From Stappia sp. 28M-7 (GTDB taxonomy: Bacteria > Pseudomonadota > Alphaproteobacteria > Rhizobiales > Stappiaceae): 64,000 nucleotides of DNA. Position 1 is the first letter of the stretch, and each line of letters begins with the position of its first letter. Made by a program: the position numbers and the translations under genes. The notes beneath the pieces were generated by a model that searched no databases, was not told the origin of the DNA, and saw only the letters and a program-made list of their open reading frames with translations. Below are positions 56,202 to 64,000 of this stretch, one piece after another. The stretch spans positions 3,370,258 through 3,434,257 of the forward strand of contig NZ_JACMIA010000001.1 of the NCBI RefSeq assembly GCF_014252955.1, read 5' to 3'.

Positions 56202-57968
56202 TCAGACCAGCGCCTTGCCGGCCGCGCCGATGGCATTGGCCACCGCCTCGTCGTTGGCCTCGTCCGGCAGAAGCATCTCGTTATGCGCCTTGCCCGAGGG
56301 GATCATCGGGAAGCAGTTGGCAAGGTTCGCCACCCGGCAGTCGAAGATCACCGGCTTGGGCGTGTCGATCATCTCCTGGATGGCATCGTCCAGGTCCGCC
56401 GGCTTGTCGACGACGATGCCGTGGCCGCCGAAGGCCTCCGCCAGCTTCACGAAGTCCGGCAGGCTGTCCATGTAGGAATGGGACAGCCGGTTGCCGTGCA
56501 GCAGCTGCTGCCACTGGCGCACCATGCCCATGTACTGGTTGTTGAGGATGAAGACCTTCACCGGCAGCCCGAACTGCACGGCCGTCGACATCTCCTGGAT
56601 GTTCATCAGGATCGAGGCATCGCCCGCGATATCGATGCACAGCGCGTCGGGATGCGCCACCTGCGCGCCGATCGCCGCCGGCAGGCCGTAGCCCATCGTG
56701 CCGAGGCCGCCCGAGGTCAGCCAGTGGTTGGGCGCGTCGAAGCCGAAGAACTGCGCCGCCCACATCTGGTGCTGGCCGACTTCCGTGGAGACGAAGGTCT
56801 TGCGACCCTTGGTCGCCTCGTAGAGCCGCTGGATCGCGTATTGCGGCATGATGACGTCTTCCGACGGCCGGTAGGCGAGCGAATTGCGCCCGCGCCAGCG
56901 GTCGATCTGCTCCCACCACGACTTCAGCGCCGGCGCGTCGAGCTTGTGTCCGCTGGTCCGCCACAGCCGGACCATGTCCTCCAGGACATGGGCGACGTCG
57001 CCGACGATCGGGATGTCGACCTTCACCGTCTTGTTGATGGACGACGGGTCGATGTCGATATGCACCTTGAACGACTTGGGCGAGAACGCGTCGATCCGGC
57101 CGGTGATGCGGTCGTCGAAGCGCGCGCCGATGCAGATCATGACGTCGCAATCATGCATCGCCATGTTGGCTTCGTAGGTGCCGTGCATGCCGAGCATGCC
57201 CAGCCAGTTGTCGCCGGAGGCCGGATAGGCGCCGAGGCCCATCAGCGTCGAGGTGATCGGCGCGCCGGTCAGCTGCACCAGCTCGCGCAGCAGCTGGGTC
57301 GCCGCCGGGCCGGAATTGATGACGCCGCCGCCGGTATAGAAGATCGGCTTGCGCGCCCGCGACAGCAGGTCGACCGCGTGGCGGATCAGCTCGATATCGC
57401 CCTTGACCTTCGGCCGGTACGACTTGTGAGCGATATGCGTCGGCGGATCATAGATGCCGGTGGCGAACTGGATGTCCTTCGGCACGTCGACGACGACCGG
57501 GCCCGGACGGCCGGAGGTCGCGACATAGAAGGCTTCGTGCAGGATGCGCGGCAGGTCCTCGATCCGCTTCACCAGCCAGTTGTGCTTGGTGCAGGGACGG
57601 GTGATGCCGACCGTGTCGCATTCCTGGAAGGCATCGCTGCCGATCAGATGCGTCGGCACCTGGCCGGTGATGCAGACCAGCGGAATGGAGTCGAGCAGGG
57701 CATCGGTCAGCGCAGTGACCATGTTGGTCGCGCCGGGGCCGGAGGTGACCAGCACGACGCCCGGCTTGCCGGTCGAGCGGGCATAGCCCTCGGCCGCGTG
57801 GCCCGCGCCCTGTTCGTGGCGCACCAGGACGTGCTCGATCTCGTCCTGCTGGATGATCTCGTCATAGATCGGAAGCACGGCACCGCCGGGATACCCGAAC
57901 ACATGCTTGACCCCCTGGTCCTTGAGTGCCTGCAACACCATTTCGGCGCCGGTCATCTCGCGCTTCAT
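56202..57968 (-). CDS. ilvI: Acetolactate synthase large subunit
   Basis: The 588-residue thiamine-diphosphate enzyme makes acetolactate and acetohydroxybutyrate for valine, leucine and isoleucine. The catalytic glutamate is in VLVRHEQGAGHAAEGYARSTG; the middle FAD-binding part includes GARFDDRITG; GDASILMNIQEMSTA...NNQYMGMV holds the ThDP and magnesium. It is first of an ilvI-ilvN operon and is preceded by a leader peptide and terminator, so attenuation by branched-chain aminoacyl-tRNA is expected. Confidence 0.96.
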   Translation of the reverse strand: MKREMTGAEMVLQALKDQGVKHVFGYPGGAVLPIYDEIIQQDEIEHVLVRHEQGAGHAAEGYARSTGKPGVVLVTSGPGATNMVTALTDALLDSIPLVCITGQVPTHLIGSDAFQECDTVGITRPCTKHNWLVKRIEDLPRILHEAFYVATSGRPGPVVVDVPKDIQFATGIYDPPTHIAHKSYRPKVKGDIELIRHAVDLLSRARKPIFYTGGGVINSGPAATQLLRELVQLTGAPITSTLMGLGAYPASGDNWLGMLGMHGTYEANMAMHDCDVMICIGARFDDRITGRIDAFSPKSFKVHIDIDPSSINKTVKVDIPIVGDVAHVLEDMVRLWRTSGHKLDAPALKSWWEQIDRWRGRNSLAYRPSEDVIMPQYAIQRLYEATKGRKTFVSTEVGQHQMWAAQFFGFDAPNHWLTSGGLGTMGYGLPAAIGAQVAHPDALCIDIAGDASILMNIQEMSTAVQFGLPVKVFILNNQYMGMVRQWQQLLHGNRLSHSYMDSLPDFVKLAEAFGGHGIVVDKPADLDDAIQEMIDTPKPVIFDCRVANLANCFPMIPSGKAHNEMLLPDEANDEAVANAIGAAGKALV

Positions 57969-58078
57969 CGTTCCTGTCCTCGATCGTCGCGGCGTCGTCG
58001 CCCCGAACCGTCCGTTTCGTCTTCCGCCACGTCGTCCCGCGCAAGTCAGGTCCGGGCGCTCTCTGGCATGCGGCCAAT

Positions 58079-58102
58079 AAAAAAGGCCTCCGGTGGAGGC
58101 CT
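58079..58102 (-). terminator. Attenuator terminator in the ilvI leader
   Basis: On the minus strand AGGCCTCC-ACC-GGAGGCCT is an 8-bp stem followed by TTTTTATT. It lies 110 bases upstream of ilvI and 33 bases after the leader peptide stop, so it would end transcription before ilvI unless prevented. The GCGCGCGC tracts at 58104-58111 and 58151-58158 are complementary and could form the competing structure. Confidence 0.85.
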
Positions 58103-58134
58103 CGCGCGCGCTGAGCTATCTGGGAAACCGAGTG

Positions 58135-58194
58135 TTACCTCGTCCCGGCCGCGCGCGCCCCGCATACAAGAATGAGCCCGATGCTCTTCGTCAC
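58135..58194 (-). CDS. ilvL: Branched-chain leader peptide of the ilvI attenuator
   Basis: This 19-codon frame with GTG start codes for MTKSIGLILVCGARAAGTR. Codons 5-10 read Ile-Gly-Leu-Ile-Leu-Val, the three amino acids made by the pathway. GGACGG lies seven bases before the GTG. A terminator with T-run follows and precedes ilvI. Shortage of charged Ile, Leu or Val tRNA would stall the ribosome within the leader and favour the antiterminator. Such leaders are known for ilv operons in proteobacteria; this particular one is my reading. Confidence 0.75.
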   Translation of the reverse strand: MTKSIGLILVCGARAAGTR

Positions 58195-58735
58195 GTCAAA
58201 TCCGTCCTGTTCGGCGGTGTTACCAATATGCCTGTCCGTCTGCCCCTCGTGAGGCGCCTCCGGAAGGCGTGTCGGTCGCCCAACGCTCATGACAGGGTCA
58301 TGTTGCGACTTAGCCGATCCGACGCCGCGCAAACTAGACGCGCCGCCTGCCCCGGTCAAGCGCATTATCCGGAAATTTCGCAAAGCACCCCGTGGACTTG
58401 CCGAATCTTGCAAGACCGCTGCCCCGCCCTCCCGCGGCCCGCATGATCCGGTGCTACGCGCCCTTGACCGCGATGAGGCCGAGCGCGCATCCCGCTCTCC
58501 CTTCCGGCAAAAGATATCCCCAGGCGAAAGGCTTCGGTTTTCGGCGCAAAGCCTTGCGCCCGGGCCGGTTTTCGCCTGCCGGCGAAAAGACCCTTGCATC
58601 CGCCTCGCAGCCTCTGTATACACCCGTCTCACAGCGGGCGGCGACACACGCTTTCCGCTTCGGGACACTGTTGCAGTGAACTCTTGGACACCAAGAATCA
58701 CAGGCATGAATGTTCCGAAAGGCCGAATGGCCCGT
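58195..58735. other. Intergenic region between ilvI leader and tRNA-Lys
   Basis: I see no protein gene in these 541 bases; long frames on both strands are Arg/Pro-rich and run through the tRNA. The ilvI promoter should be in its left part but no clear hexamers stand out. A near-consensus promoter toward the tRNA lies at 58594-58622. Confidence 0.55.
58594..58622 (+). promoter_or_regulatory. Probable tRNA-Lys promoter
   Basis: TTGCAT (58594-58599), 17 bases, TATACA (58617-58622), with a predicted start about 107 bases before the tRNA 5' end. Confidence 0.5.
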
Positions 58736-58811
58736 GGGTGTATAGCTCAGTTGGTAGAGCAGCTGACTCTTAATCAGCCGGTCCTGGGTTCGAATCCCCG
58801 TGCACCCACCA
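58736..58811 (+). tRNA. tRNA-Lys (anticodon CTT)
   Basis: The cloverleaf is complete: acceptor GGGTGTA/TGCACCC, D-arm GCTCAGTTGGTAGAGC, anticodon arm CTGACT-CTT-AATCAG, and T-arm CTGGGTTCGAATCCCCG. Discriminator A and an encoded CCA end the gene. Anticodon CTT reads AAG lysine codons. Confidence 0.97.
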
Positions 58812-58916
58812 CTTCCTTCCCTTGTCTGTCATCGACGCCCCGCACGGAACCGCATCGCCGGTTTCGTTTGACCTGCATGTTCTCGCAGGATTGACGGGCT
58901 GTCGCTGGCCGCGAAC

Positions 58917-59618
58917 ATGACAGAGACAATTTTCGCTGTCCGCACGCATTCTCAAGCCGTTTTCAGCCGATTGATGAAACAGATCTTTTCCTCACCCGCC
59001 TACACCGTCATCGAGCATGTTCCCGCCGAGGCGTGCACGGATGTCGTGATGGTGACGCTGGCCAACCGGATGCCGGAAGACGGCCCGCGCCGCCCCTTCG
59101 CCCACCACATCCTCGCCCCGCTCGGCTACCGCACGCTCAACCTCGTGCCGGCCAGCAACGACTGGTACCAGTCCGAAGGCATCGAGGAGACGCTTGATTT
59201 CATCCGCGAGCGCAGCCGGGGCGAGCACACGATCGGCTTCGCCGCCTCGATGGGCGCCTTCGGCCTGGTGAACTATGCCGACCTGCTCGGCCTCGATGCA
59301 GCGCTCGCCTTCAGCCCACAATTTGCGCTGGAGCGCAGCCTGGTGCCGTTCGAAACGCGCTGCGAGGACGACGCCATACGGATGGGGCCCTTCCCCCGCC
59401 ACCGCATCACCACCCGGCCGCAACCCGAACGCCTCGTCGTCTACTACGACACTGAGTATCTGCTCGACACGCAGCAGGTCGACCTCATCGCCGAGCATCT
59501 CGACTTCACGCGGGTCCCCTGCCCCGGCGCCGTGCACAACGTTCTCGGCACGTGGTACCGTCAGCGCCAGCTTCAGGAAAAGGTCCGCGAGGCCATCGGG
59601 GCCGTCAGCCCCGCTTGA
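58917..59618 (+). CDS. Uncharacterised protein with alpha/beta-hydrolase-like elbow
   Basis: I do not recognise this 233-residue protein. It has no signal peptide. TIGFAASMGAFGLVNYADLLG looks like a nucleophile elbow (AxSMGxxG) as in alpha/beta hydrolases. LVVYYDTEYLLDTQQVDLI could supply the acid and VPCPGAVHNVLGTWYR the histidine. Upstream, HVPAEACTDVVMVTLANRM and GYRTLNLVPASNDWYQ would be the first beta strands. Similar folds occur in proteins linked to cell-surface polysaccharides, but that is weak. An internal ATG at 58974 is an alternative start. It precedes an ABC exporter pair by 162 bases. Confidence 0.65.
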   Translation: MTETIFAVRTHSQAVFSRLMKQIFSSPAYTVIEHVPAEACTDVVMVTLANRMPEDGPRRPFAHHILAPLGYRTLNLVPASNDWYQSEGIEETLDFIRERSRGEHTIGFAASMGAFGLVNYADLLGLDAALAFSPQFALERSLVPFETRCEDDAIRMGPFPRHRITTRPQPERLVVYYDTEYLLDTQQVDLIAEHLDFTRVPCPGAVHNVLGTWYRQRQLQEKVREAIGAVSPA

Positions 59619-59780
59619 CCCCGCCGCAACGTTTTTCACCGTGCACGGGTTGGTTGAAGCGCGCCTTCGTTCCTATATGCTCCACCAACCCCGGGTTCCG
59701 GGCGGCATCGTCCGTCCTGCGCCCTCGAACCCGCATTCGTGCGCGCGTTCGTCCTTTTCCCTCTTTCATCCGGCCCCTTC

Positions 59781-60707
59781 ATGGCACCCATCCTTTCCAT
59801 TTCCGGTCTGTCGAAGACCTATGACACCGGCTTTCAGGCACTGAAATCCGTGTCGCTCGACATCGAGAAAGGCGAGGTCTTCGCCCTTCTCGGACCCAAC
59901 GGCGCCGGCAAGACGACCTTGATCAGCATCGTCTGCGGCATCGTCAACGCCTCCTCGGGCAGCGTCACGGTCGACGGAAACGACATCGTCCGTGACTACC
60001 GCGCTGCCCGCTCCCTGATCGGCCTCGTACCGCAGGAGCTCACCACCGACGCTTTCGAGACCGTCTGGGCGACGGTCTCCTTCAGCCGCGGCCTGTTCGG
60101 CAAGCCCAAGGCCCCGGCCATCGTGGAGAAGGTCCTGCGCGACCTCTCCTTGTGGGACAAGAAGGACAACAAGCTCGTCACCCTGTCCGGCGGCATGAAG
60201 CGGCGCGTGCTCATTGCCAAGGCGCTCGCCCACGAGCCGCGCGTCCTGTTCCTCGACGAGCCGACCGCCGGCGTCGACGTGGAGCTGCGCCGCGACATGT
60301 GGCGGGTGATCCGCGAGCTGCGCGACACCGGCGTCACCATCATCCTCACCACCCACTACATCGAGGAAGCCGAGGAGATGGCCGACCGGGTCGGCGTCAT
60401 CAACAAGGGCGAGATCATCCTGGTGGAGGACAAGGCCGAGTTGATGCGCAAGCTCGGGCGCAAGCAGCTCACCTTGCACCTGGCCGATCCGCTGTCCGCC
60501 GTGCCGGCCGGTCTTTCGGCCCACAACCTGGAGCTTTCCAGCGACGGCAGCGAGCTGGTCTACACCTACGACACCCAGGGCGAGCGCACCGGCATCACCG
60601 CCCTGCTGCAGGACCTCAACGCCGCCGGCATCCGCTTCCGCGATCTGCAGACCCGGCAGAGCTCGCTGGAAGAGATCTTCGTCAACCTCGTCAGGACGCC
60701 GTCATGA
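59781..60707 (+). CDS. ABC-2 type exporter, ATP-binding protein
   Basis: The 308-residue ATPase has Walker [10 protein letters not shown] near residue 39, the Q-loop in LVPQELTTD, signature [15 protein letters not shown], Walker [17 protein letters not shown] and switch His in [12 protein letters not shown]. The C-terminal 80 residues form the YadG/CcmA-like regulatory extension. It is coupled to the permease gene by an ATGA overlap. The start at 59781 is chosen because [15 protein letters not shown] fits the family; the exported compound is unknown. Confidence 0.92.
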   Translation: MAPILSISGLSKTYDTGFQALKSVSLDIEKGEVFALLGPNGAGKTTLISIVCGIVNASSGSVTVDGNDIVRDYRAARSLIGLVPQELTTDAFETVWATVSFSRGLFGKPKAPAIVEKVLRDLSLWDKKDNKLVTLSGGMKRRVLIAKALAHEPRVLFLDEPTAGVDVELRRDMWRVIRELRDTGVTIILTTHYIEEAEEMADRVGVINKGEIILVEDKAELMRKLGRKQLTLHLADPLSAVPAGLSAHNLELSSDGSELVYTYDTQGERTGITALLQDLNAAGIRFRDLQTRQSSLEEIFVNLVRTPS

Positions 60708-61465
60708 ACATGCATGCCATCAAGGCGATCTACAGGTTCGAGATGGCCCGCACGGGCCGCACCCTGTTCCAGAGCATCGTCTCCCCCGTCATCTCCACCT
60801 CGCTCTACTTCGTGGTCTTCGGCGCGGCCATCGGTTCGCGCATCTCCGAAGTGGACGGCATCAGCTACGGCGCCTTCATCGTGCCGGGGCTGATCATGCT
60901 GTCGCTGTTGACGCAGAGCGTGTCGAACGCCTCGTTCGGCATCTACTTCCCGCGCTTCACCGGCACGATCTACGAGGTGCTCTCCGCCCCCGTCTCCTAT
61001 CTGGAGATCGTCATCGCCTATGTCGGGGCGGCGGCGACGAAAGCGATCATCGTCGGATTGATCATCCTGGCGACGGCCGCGCTCTTCGTGCCGCTGCAGA
61101 TCCAGCATCCGGGCTGGATGCTGCTGTTCCTGATGCTGACGGCGGTCACCTTCGCCCTGTTCGGCTTCATCATCGGCATCTGGGCCGACAATTTCGAGAA
61201 GCTGCAATTCGTGCCGATGCTGGTGATCACACCGCTCGCTTTCCTTGGCGGCAGCTTCTACTCGATCTCGATGCTGCCGCCCTTCTGGCAGAAGGTGACG
61301 CTGTTCAACCCGGTGGTCTATCTGATCAGCGGCTTCCGCTGGAGCTTCTACGGCCAGGCGGATGTCGACGTCGGCGTGAGCCTCGCCATGACGCTGCTGT
61401 TTCTGGGGCTCTGCCTTGCGGTGATCTGGTGGATCTTCCGCACCGGCTACCGGCTGAAGTCCTGA
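60704..61465 (+). CDS. ABC-2 type exporter, permease (YadH-like)
   Basis: This 253-residue membrane protein has six predicted helices of the ABC-2 type. Notable parts are the coupling segment [20 protein letters not shown], the [20 protein letters not shown] helix, and [24 protein letters not shown]. The last of these is the conserved ABC-2 signature near residue 175. It forms a full exporter with the preceding ATPase, probably as a two-plus-two complex. A YadGH relationship is clear, but that family's substrate is not established. Confidence 0.9.
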   Translation: MNMHAIKAIYRFEMARTGRTLFQSIVSPVISTSLYFVVFGAAIGSRISEVDGISYGAFIVPGLIMLSLLTQSVSNASFGIYFPRFTGTIYEVLSAPVSYLEIVIAYVGAAATKAIIVGLIILATAALFVPLQIQHPGWMLLFLMLTAVTFALFGFIIGIWADNFEKLQFVPMLVITPLAFLGGSFYSISMLPPFWQKVTLFNPVVYLISGFRWSFYGQADVDVGVSLAMTLLFLGLCLAVIWWIFRTGYRLKS

Positions 61466-61479
61466 TCCGAAAATCCGGT

Positions 61480-61500
61480 GCGGGCCGCCTCGCGGCCCGC
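61480..61500. terminator. Hairpin between the exporter and thyA
   Basis: GCGGGCCGC and GCGGCCCGC form a 9-bp stem with a 3-base loop between convergent genes. There is no T-run. Confidence 0.55.
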
Positions 61501-61517
61501 CCGTCAGCGCTTGGCGC

Positions 61518-62312
61518 TCAGACGGCGACCGCCGCCTTGATATGCGGATGCGGATCGTAGCCGGTGAGCTCGAAATCCTCGAAGCGGAAGGCGAAGAGGT
61601 CGGTCACCGCCTCGTTGATCTTCATCTGAGGCAGCGCGCGCGGCGCGCGCGACAGCTGCTCGCGCGCCTGATCCAGGTGGTTCAGGTAAAGATGCGCATC
61701 GCCGAACGTGTGGATGAACTCGCCCGGCTCGTATCCCGTCACCTTCGCCACCATCATCGTCAGCAGCGCATAGGACGCGATGTTGAACGGCACGCCGAGG
61801 AAGACGTCTGCCGAGCGCTGGTAGAGCTGGCAGGATAGCCGTCCGTCGGCGACATAGAACTGGAAGAAGGCGTGGCACGGCGGCAGCGCCATCTCGTCGA
61901 CCAGCGCCGGGTTCCACGCCGAGACAATCAGGCGCCGGCTGTCCGGCGTCTTGCGGATCTGCTCCAGCAGCTTGGAGATCTGGTCGATGGACCCACCGTC
62001 CGGCGCCGGCCACGAACGCCACTGGTAGCCGTAGACCGGACCGAGATCGCCGTTCTCGTCGGCCCACTCGTCCCAGATCCGCACCCCGTTTTCCTTCAGG
62101 TAGCGGATGTTGGTGTCGCCGGCCAGGAACCACAGCAGTTCATGGATGATCGACTTCAGGTGCAGCTTCTTGGTCGTCACCATCGGGAAGCCGTCGGCAA
62201 GGTCGAAACGCATCTGGTGGCCGAACACGGAAATGGTTCCCGTGCCCGTCCGGTCGGTCTTCTTCACGCCCTCGTCGAGGATGCGCTGCATCAGCTCGTG
62301 ATATTGCCGCAC
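61518..62312 (-). CDS. thyA: Thymidylate synthase
   Basis: The 264-residue enzyme methylates dUMP to dTMP with methylene-tetrahydrofolate. It is the compact E. coli-like form: [17 protein letters not shown] for phosphate and folate, [22 protein letters not shown] with catalytic Cys146, and [19 protein letters not shown] for the dUMP pocket. It should work with folA, 20 kb away. The start matches the family exactly. Confidence 0.97.
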   Translation of the reverse strand: MRQYHELMQRILDEGVKKTDRTGTGTISVFGHQMRFDLADGFPMVTTKKLHLKSIIHELLWFLAGDTNIRYLKENGVRIWDEWADENGDLGPVYGYQWRSWPAPDGGSIDQISKLLEQIRKTPDSRRLIVSAWNPALVDEMALPPCHAFFQFYVADGRLSCQLYQRSADVFLGVPFNIASYALLTMMVAKVTGYEPGEFIHTFGDAHLYLNHLDQAREQLSRAPRALPQMKINEAVTDLFAFRFEDFELTGYDPHPHIKAAVAV

Positions 62313-62442
62313 GCTGCCGTCCGCCTACCGATTGTCAGTCCGATTCTCTGCACCGTCATGGTTGCCCGGCTGCGGCGCGAAGGGCAAGCGAACCTGCGTG
62401 CTCGTCCCTGCAATCCACCGGCGGCCGTTGCCGCGGCAGGGC

Positions 62443-62949
62443 TCAGTCTCCGGCGGCAAGCGCCGGCCAATTGGCCTGCGCCTTGTCGATGAAACCCGGG
62501 ATGTCCTTGCGCCAGCGCGACTGGATGTCGTCGCTGTAGTTGAGATAGAGCCGCCCCTCGACGATGTCCCAGTTCTGCGGATCGCCCTTGGCGAGCTTGC
62601 CCTGGGCCACCGCCCAGGAGCAGTAGCCGCCATAGGCCGGGGCGTATTTCTCCGGCTCGGCCAGGAACGCCTCCCGGTTCGCCTCGCTGGCAAAGCGCCA
62701 TGTCGCACCGCGATAATCGGTCGTGATCTCCGGCGATCCCTCGATCGGGCGCCCTTGCGTGAAATAGGCGACCGGATCGTAGCCGCCGACGGCGACCCCT
62801 TCGACGATGCCCGTGTACACCTGTCCCGTATCGCTGCTGCCGCCGAGCCCGAACCAGCCCGCGCTCGCCGTGCCGGCGACAAGCACCGTGGCGGCGCCGA
62901 CCAGCATCGCCTGCCTGCGCGAAATTCTGCTTGAGCGTTGCCGTGTCAT
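62443..62949 (-). CDS. Tat-exported YHS domain protein
   Basis: The 168-residue protein begins with a twin-arginine leader (SRISRRQAMLVGAATVLVAGTASA) and contains a YHS domain (GVAVGGYDPVAYFTQGRPIEGS, then WRFASEANREAFLAEPEKYAPAYGGYCSWAVAQG with the conserved Cys). YHS domains are linked to metal binding, notably copper and other heavy metals. Export folded through Tat agrees with metal loading in the cytoplasm. No metal transporter gene adjoins it. The C-terminus has VEGRLYLNYSDDIQSRWRKDIP, typical of the stand-alone periplasmic family. Confidence 0.87.
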   Translation of the reverse strand: MTRQRSSRISRRQAMLVGAATVLVAGTASAGWFGLGGSSDTGQVYTGIVEGVAVGGYDPVAYFTQGRPIEGSPEITTDYRGATWRFASEANREAFLAEPEKYAPAYGGYCSWAVAQGKLAKGDPQNWDIVEGRLYLNYSDDIQSRWRKDIPGFIDKAQANWPALAAGD

Positions 62950-63159
62950 CGCCTTGTCCTCCGCGCGCGCCCGTACCTTTCCAGCACCTCACCCGGTTGT
63001 AGCGCGGCCCGGTGCTCTCCTGCCAATGACGTCGTCTCACAAGCCTGCGATGGCCCGCATCCGCTGGCGTTCCGCGCACTCGCCGGCCGATCGCAGGGCG
63101 CGCCGGCCTGTCCGGCGGGCGGGGTTTTCCCAAGCCTTGCGATGGTTGACACGCGCCCC

Positions 63160-63188
63160 TTTTCAGCCGCCCTCGCTGCCCCTATATT
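63160..63188 (+). promoter_or_regulatory. Probable ssrA promoter
   Basis: TTTTCA (63160-63165), 17 bases, TATATT (63183-63188) place a start near 63195, just at the expected 5' end of the acceptor piece. A perfect TTGACA at 63146 is too far from the -10 to be its partner. Confidence 0.5.
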
Positions 63189-63194
63189 CACGGG

Positions 63195-63512
63195 TGCCGG
63201 TGCAAGCCGGCTATGGCGATAAACGGACTTCGAAATAAGCCTATCGGACCCGGGGGCGGTACCCGGCGCCTCCACCCAAGCCCGCCGCACGACCTGATCG
63301 GTCGGCGGGTTTCGGCGGGGGCGAAATAGGATCGACGAGGGTGTAAAGGTCGTTCTTTTGCTCGGCATGGTTCCGCCGTTATCGGGCCGTCTCAATAGTT
63401 GCAAATGACAACTATGCTATGGACAACGCTGTCGCCGCGTAATGCGGTGCCGGTAGTCCTTTAAGCCCTGGCGGTTAGCCCCGTCAGGCGGGGTCCGGAG
63501 GCACCTGGCAAC
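63195..63512 (+). ncRNA. ssrA: Transfer-messenger RNA, circularly permuted two-piece form
   Basis: Order is acceptor piece first, then coding piece, as in alphaproteobacteria. The acceptor part ends with a T-arm (CCGGG-GGCGGTA-CCCGG) and CGCCTCCA (to 63274) followed by CC; it encodes CCC rather than CCA. A hairpin-forming spacer (63277-63316) is removed in maturation. The coding piece begins GGGGGCGAAATAGGATCGAC at 63317, whose first seven bases pair with CGCCTCC. The tag (63401-63442) reads ANDNYAMDNAVAA then TAA. GGACT (63225-63229) pairs with AGTCC (63455-63459), joining the pieces, and GGTGCC/GGCACC (63446/63500) closes the 3' hairpin. Outer ends are approximate. The RNA rescues stalled ribosomes and tags their products. 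Confidence 0.88.
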
Positions 63513-63737
63513 AGAAGCCTCCACTCAATTTTCGTCGACTTCGGCCCGCCTGGATCCGTCCTGCGGACAAGAGGCAGGGGCCTTGAGGTCGGCGCAAGCG
63601 GTGTCCAGCGGGCGGTTCTCGCGAAAAAAAGCGGGGCAAGCACCAAAAGGCCGGTGGCGAGCGCTGATCGGCGCTTTTCATTCGTGTCTTCGCGCGCCAT
63701 GTTGGGCGCGACCCGATTCTCACGTTCAGTAAGTGCG

Positions 63738-64000
63738 ATGGCCGAAGACCTGATCCGCTACGATATCGTCATTCAGGACGCCCTGCGCGGTGCCGTCCGC
63801 AAGATCCTCTCCGAGGTCGCCCGCGTAGGCCTGCCCGGCGAGCACCATTTCTATATCGCCTTCGAGACCACCGCGCCGGGCGTGCGCATCTCATCGCGCC
63901 TGCACGAGCGGTACCCGAAGGAAATGACCATCGTCCTGCAGCACCAGTTCTGGGACCTGACCATCGGCGAGCACGCCTTCGAGGTCGGCCTGTCCTTCGG
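63738..64000 (+). CDS. sspB: ClpXP adaptor SspB (alpha type), truncated by the window edge
   Basis: The first 87 codons are present: MAEDLIRYDIVIQDALRGAV, then LPGEHHFYIAFETTAPGVRIS, YPKEMTIVLQHQFWDLTIGEHAFEVGLSF. The last part is the tag-binding groove of SspB. SspB delivers ssrA-tagged proteins to ClpXP, so the gene stands next to the RNA that makes its ligands. No strong ribosome site is visible at this ATG, but it matches the family start. The frame runs off the right edge. The 225 bases between ssrA and sspB hold only a small AGCGC/GCGCT hairpin with TTTT (63660-63678), perhaps the ssrA terminator. Confidence 0.9.
   Translation, partial: MAEDLIRYDIVIQDALRGAVRKILSEVARVGLPGEHHFYIAFETTAPGVRISSRLHERYPKEMTIVLQHQFWDLTIGEHAFEVGLSF

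Noticed and set aside
58289-58894. 201-codon plus-strand frame running through the tRNA
   Set aside because: It translates the tRNA-Lys gene itself and has no domain or ribosome site.
63146-63151. Perfect TTGACA as -35 of ssrA
   Set aside because: It is 31 bases from the TATATT -10; the TTTTCA at 63160 has the right spacing.
63461-63700. 79-codon minus-strand frame with a hydrophobic patch downstream of ssrA
   Set aside because: It overlaps the 3' part of the tmRNA coding piece, has Arg/Pro-rich composition after the patch and no ribosome site.

Overview
The window is a high-GC, densely coded stretch of an alphaproteobacterial chromosome. The taxonomic call rests on several features: a circularly permuted two-piece ssrA gene with an ANDN-type tag followed by an alpha-type sspB; an frcRBCAK fructose locus of the rhizobial type; the hflK-hflC-DUF2065-degP-serB-miaA order; and Entner-Doudoroff sugar catabolism. 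A marine or soil Hyphomicrobiales member (Stappiaceae-like) is my best inference; the exact genus cannot be read from the sequence. There are no phage genes, insertion sequences, CRISPR arrays or rRNA genes, so this looks like core and near-core chromosome.

Layout. 1-5.5 kb: an RND efflux pair with a divergent TetR repressor and overlapping promoters that share one inverted repeat. 5.6-12.9 kb: an orphan Tat-exported TRAP binding protein, a stand-alone RAM-domain protein, an orphan CoxL-like molybdoenzyme subunit between two paralogous EamA transporters, and a HTH/periplasmic-binding-like regulator. 13-16.6 kb: a fatty-acyl-CoA ligase with an ACGT-type palindrome upstream, and adenine deaminase. 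16.7-27.3 kb: a fructose island (frcR, frcBCA, an exported alpha/beta hydrolase, frcK, zwf, edd, eda) with pgi nearby at 28.9 kb; together these take fructose to pyruvate and glyceraldehyde-3-phosphate, but no pgl is present. 27.4-41.6 kb: a small membrane protein, a Ca/Na antiporter, two tandem glycine-zipper lipoproteins, ald/aldR, a lone receiver protein, an SMP-30 lactonase, trhO, an SDR, a PhzF protein, a PRC-barrel protein, a matrixin protease, a TetR gene with a 14-bp palindrome, and ilvC. 41.6-46.6 kb: folA and a glutathione-dependent formaldehyde cluster (class III ADH, XRE regulator, GNAT, S-formylglutathione hydrolase), then a flavin amine oxidase. 46.7-53.5 kb: membrane protein quality control (hflK with an apparent frameshift, hflC, DUF2065, degP), serB, miaA and a GNAT. 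53.6-58.2 kb: leuA, ilvN and ilvI on the minus strand, with candidate leader peptides rich in Leu (leuA) and Ile/Leu/Val (ilvI) codons, the latter followed by a textbook terminator. 58.6-64 kb: tRNA-Lys(CTT), an unknown hydrolase-like protein, an ABC-2 exporter, thyA, a Tat YHS protein, ssrA and the start of sspB.

Regulation visible from sequence includes two probable attenuators, several operator-like palindromes next to regulator genes, strong bidirectional terminators between convergent genes, and tandem hairpins between frcB and frcC that probably set binding-protein excess. Many operons use 4-bp ATGA/GTGA overlaps. All assignments come from reading the sequence and recalling family motifs; no database search was possible.
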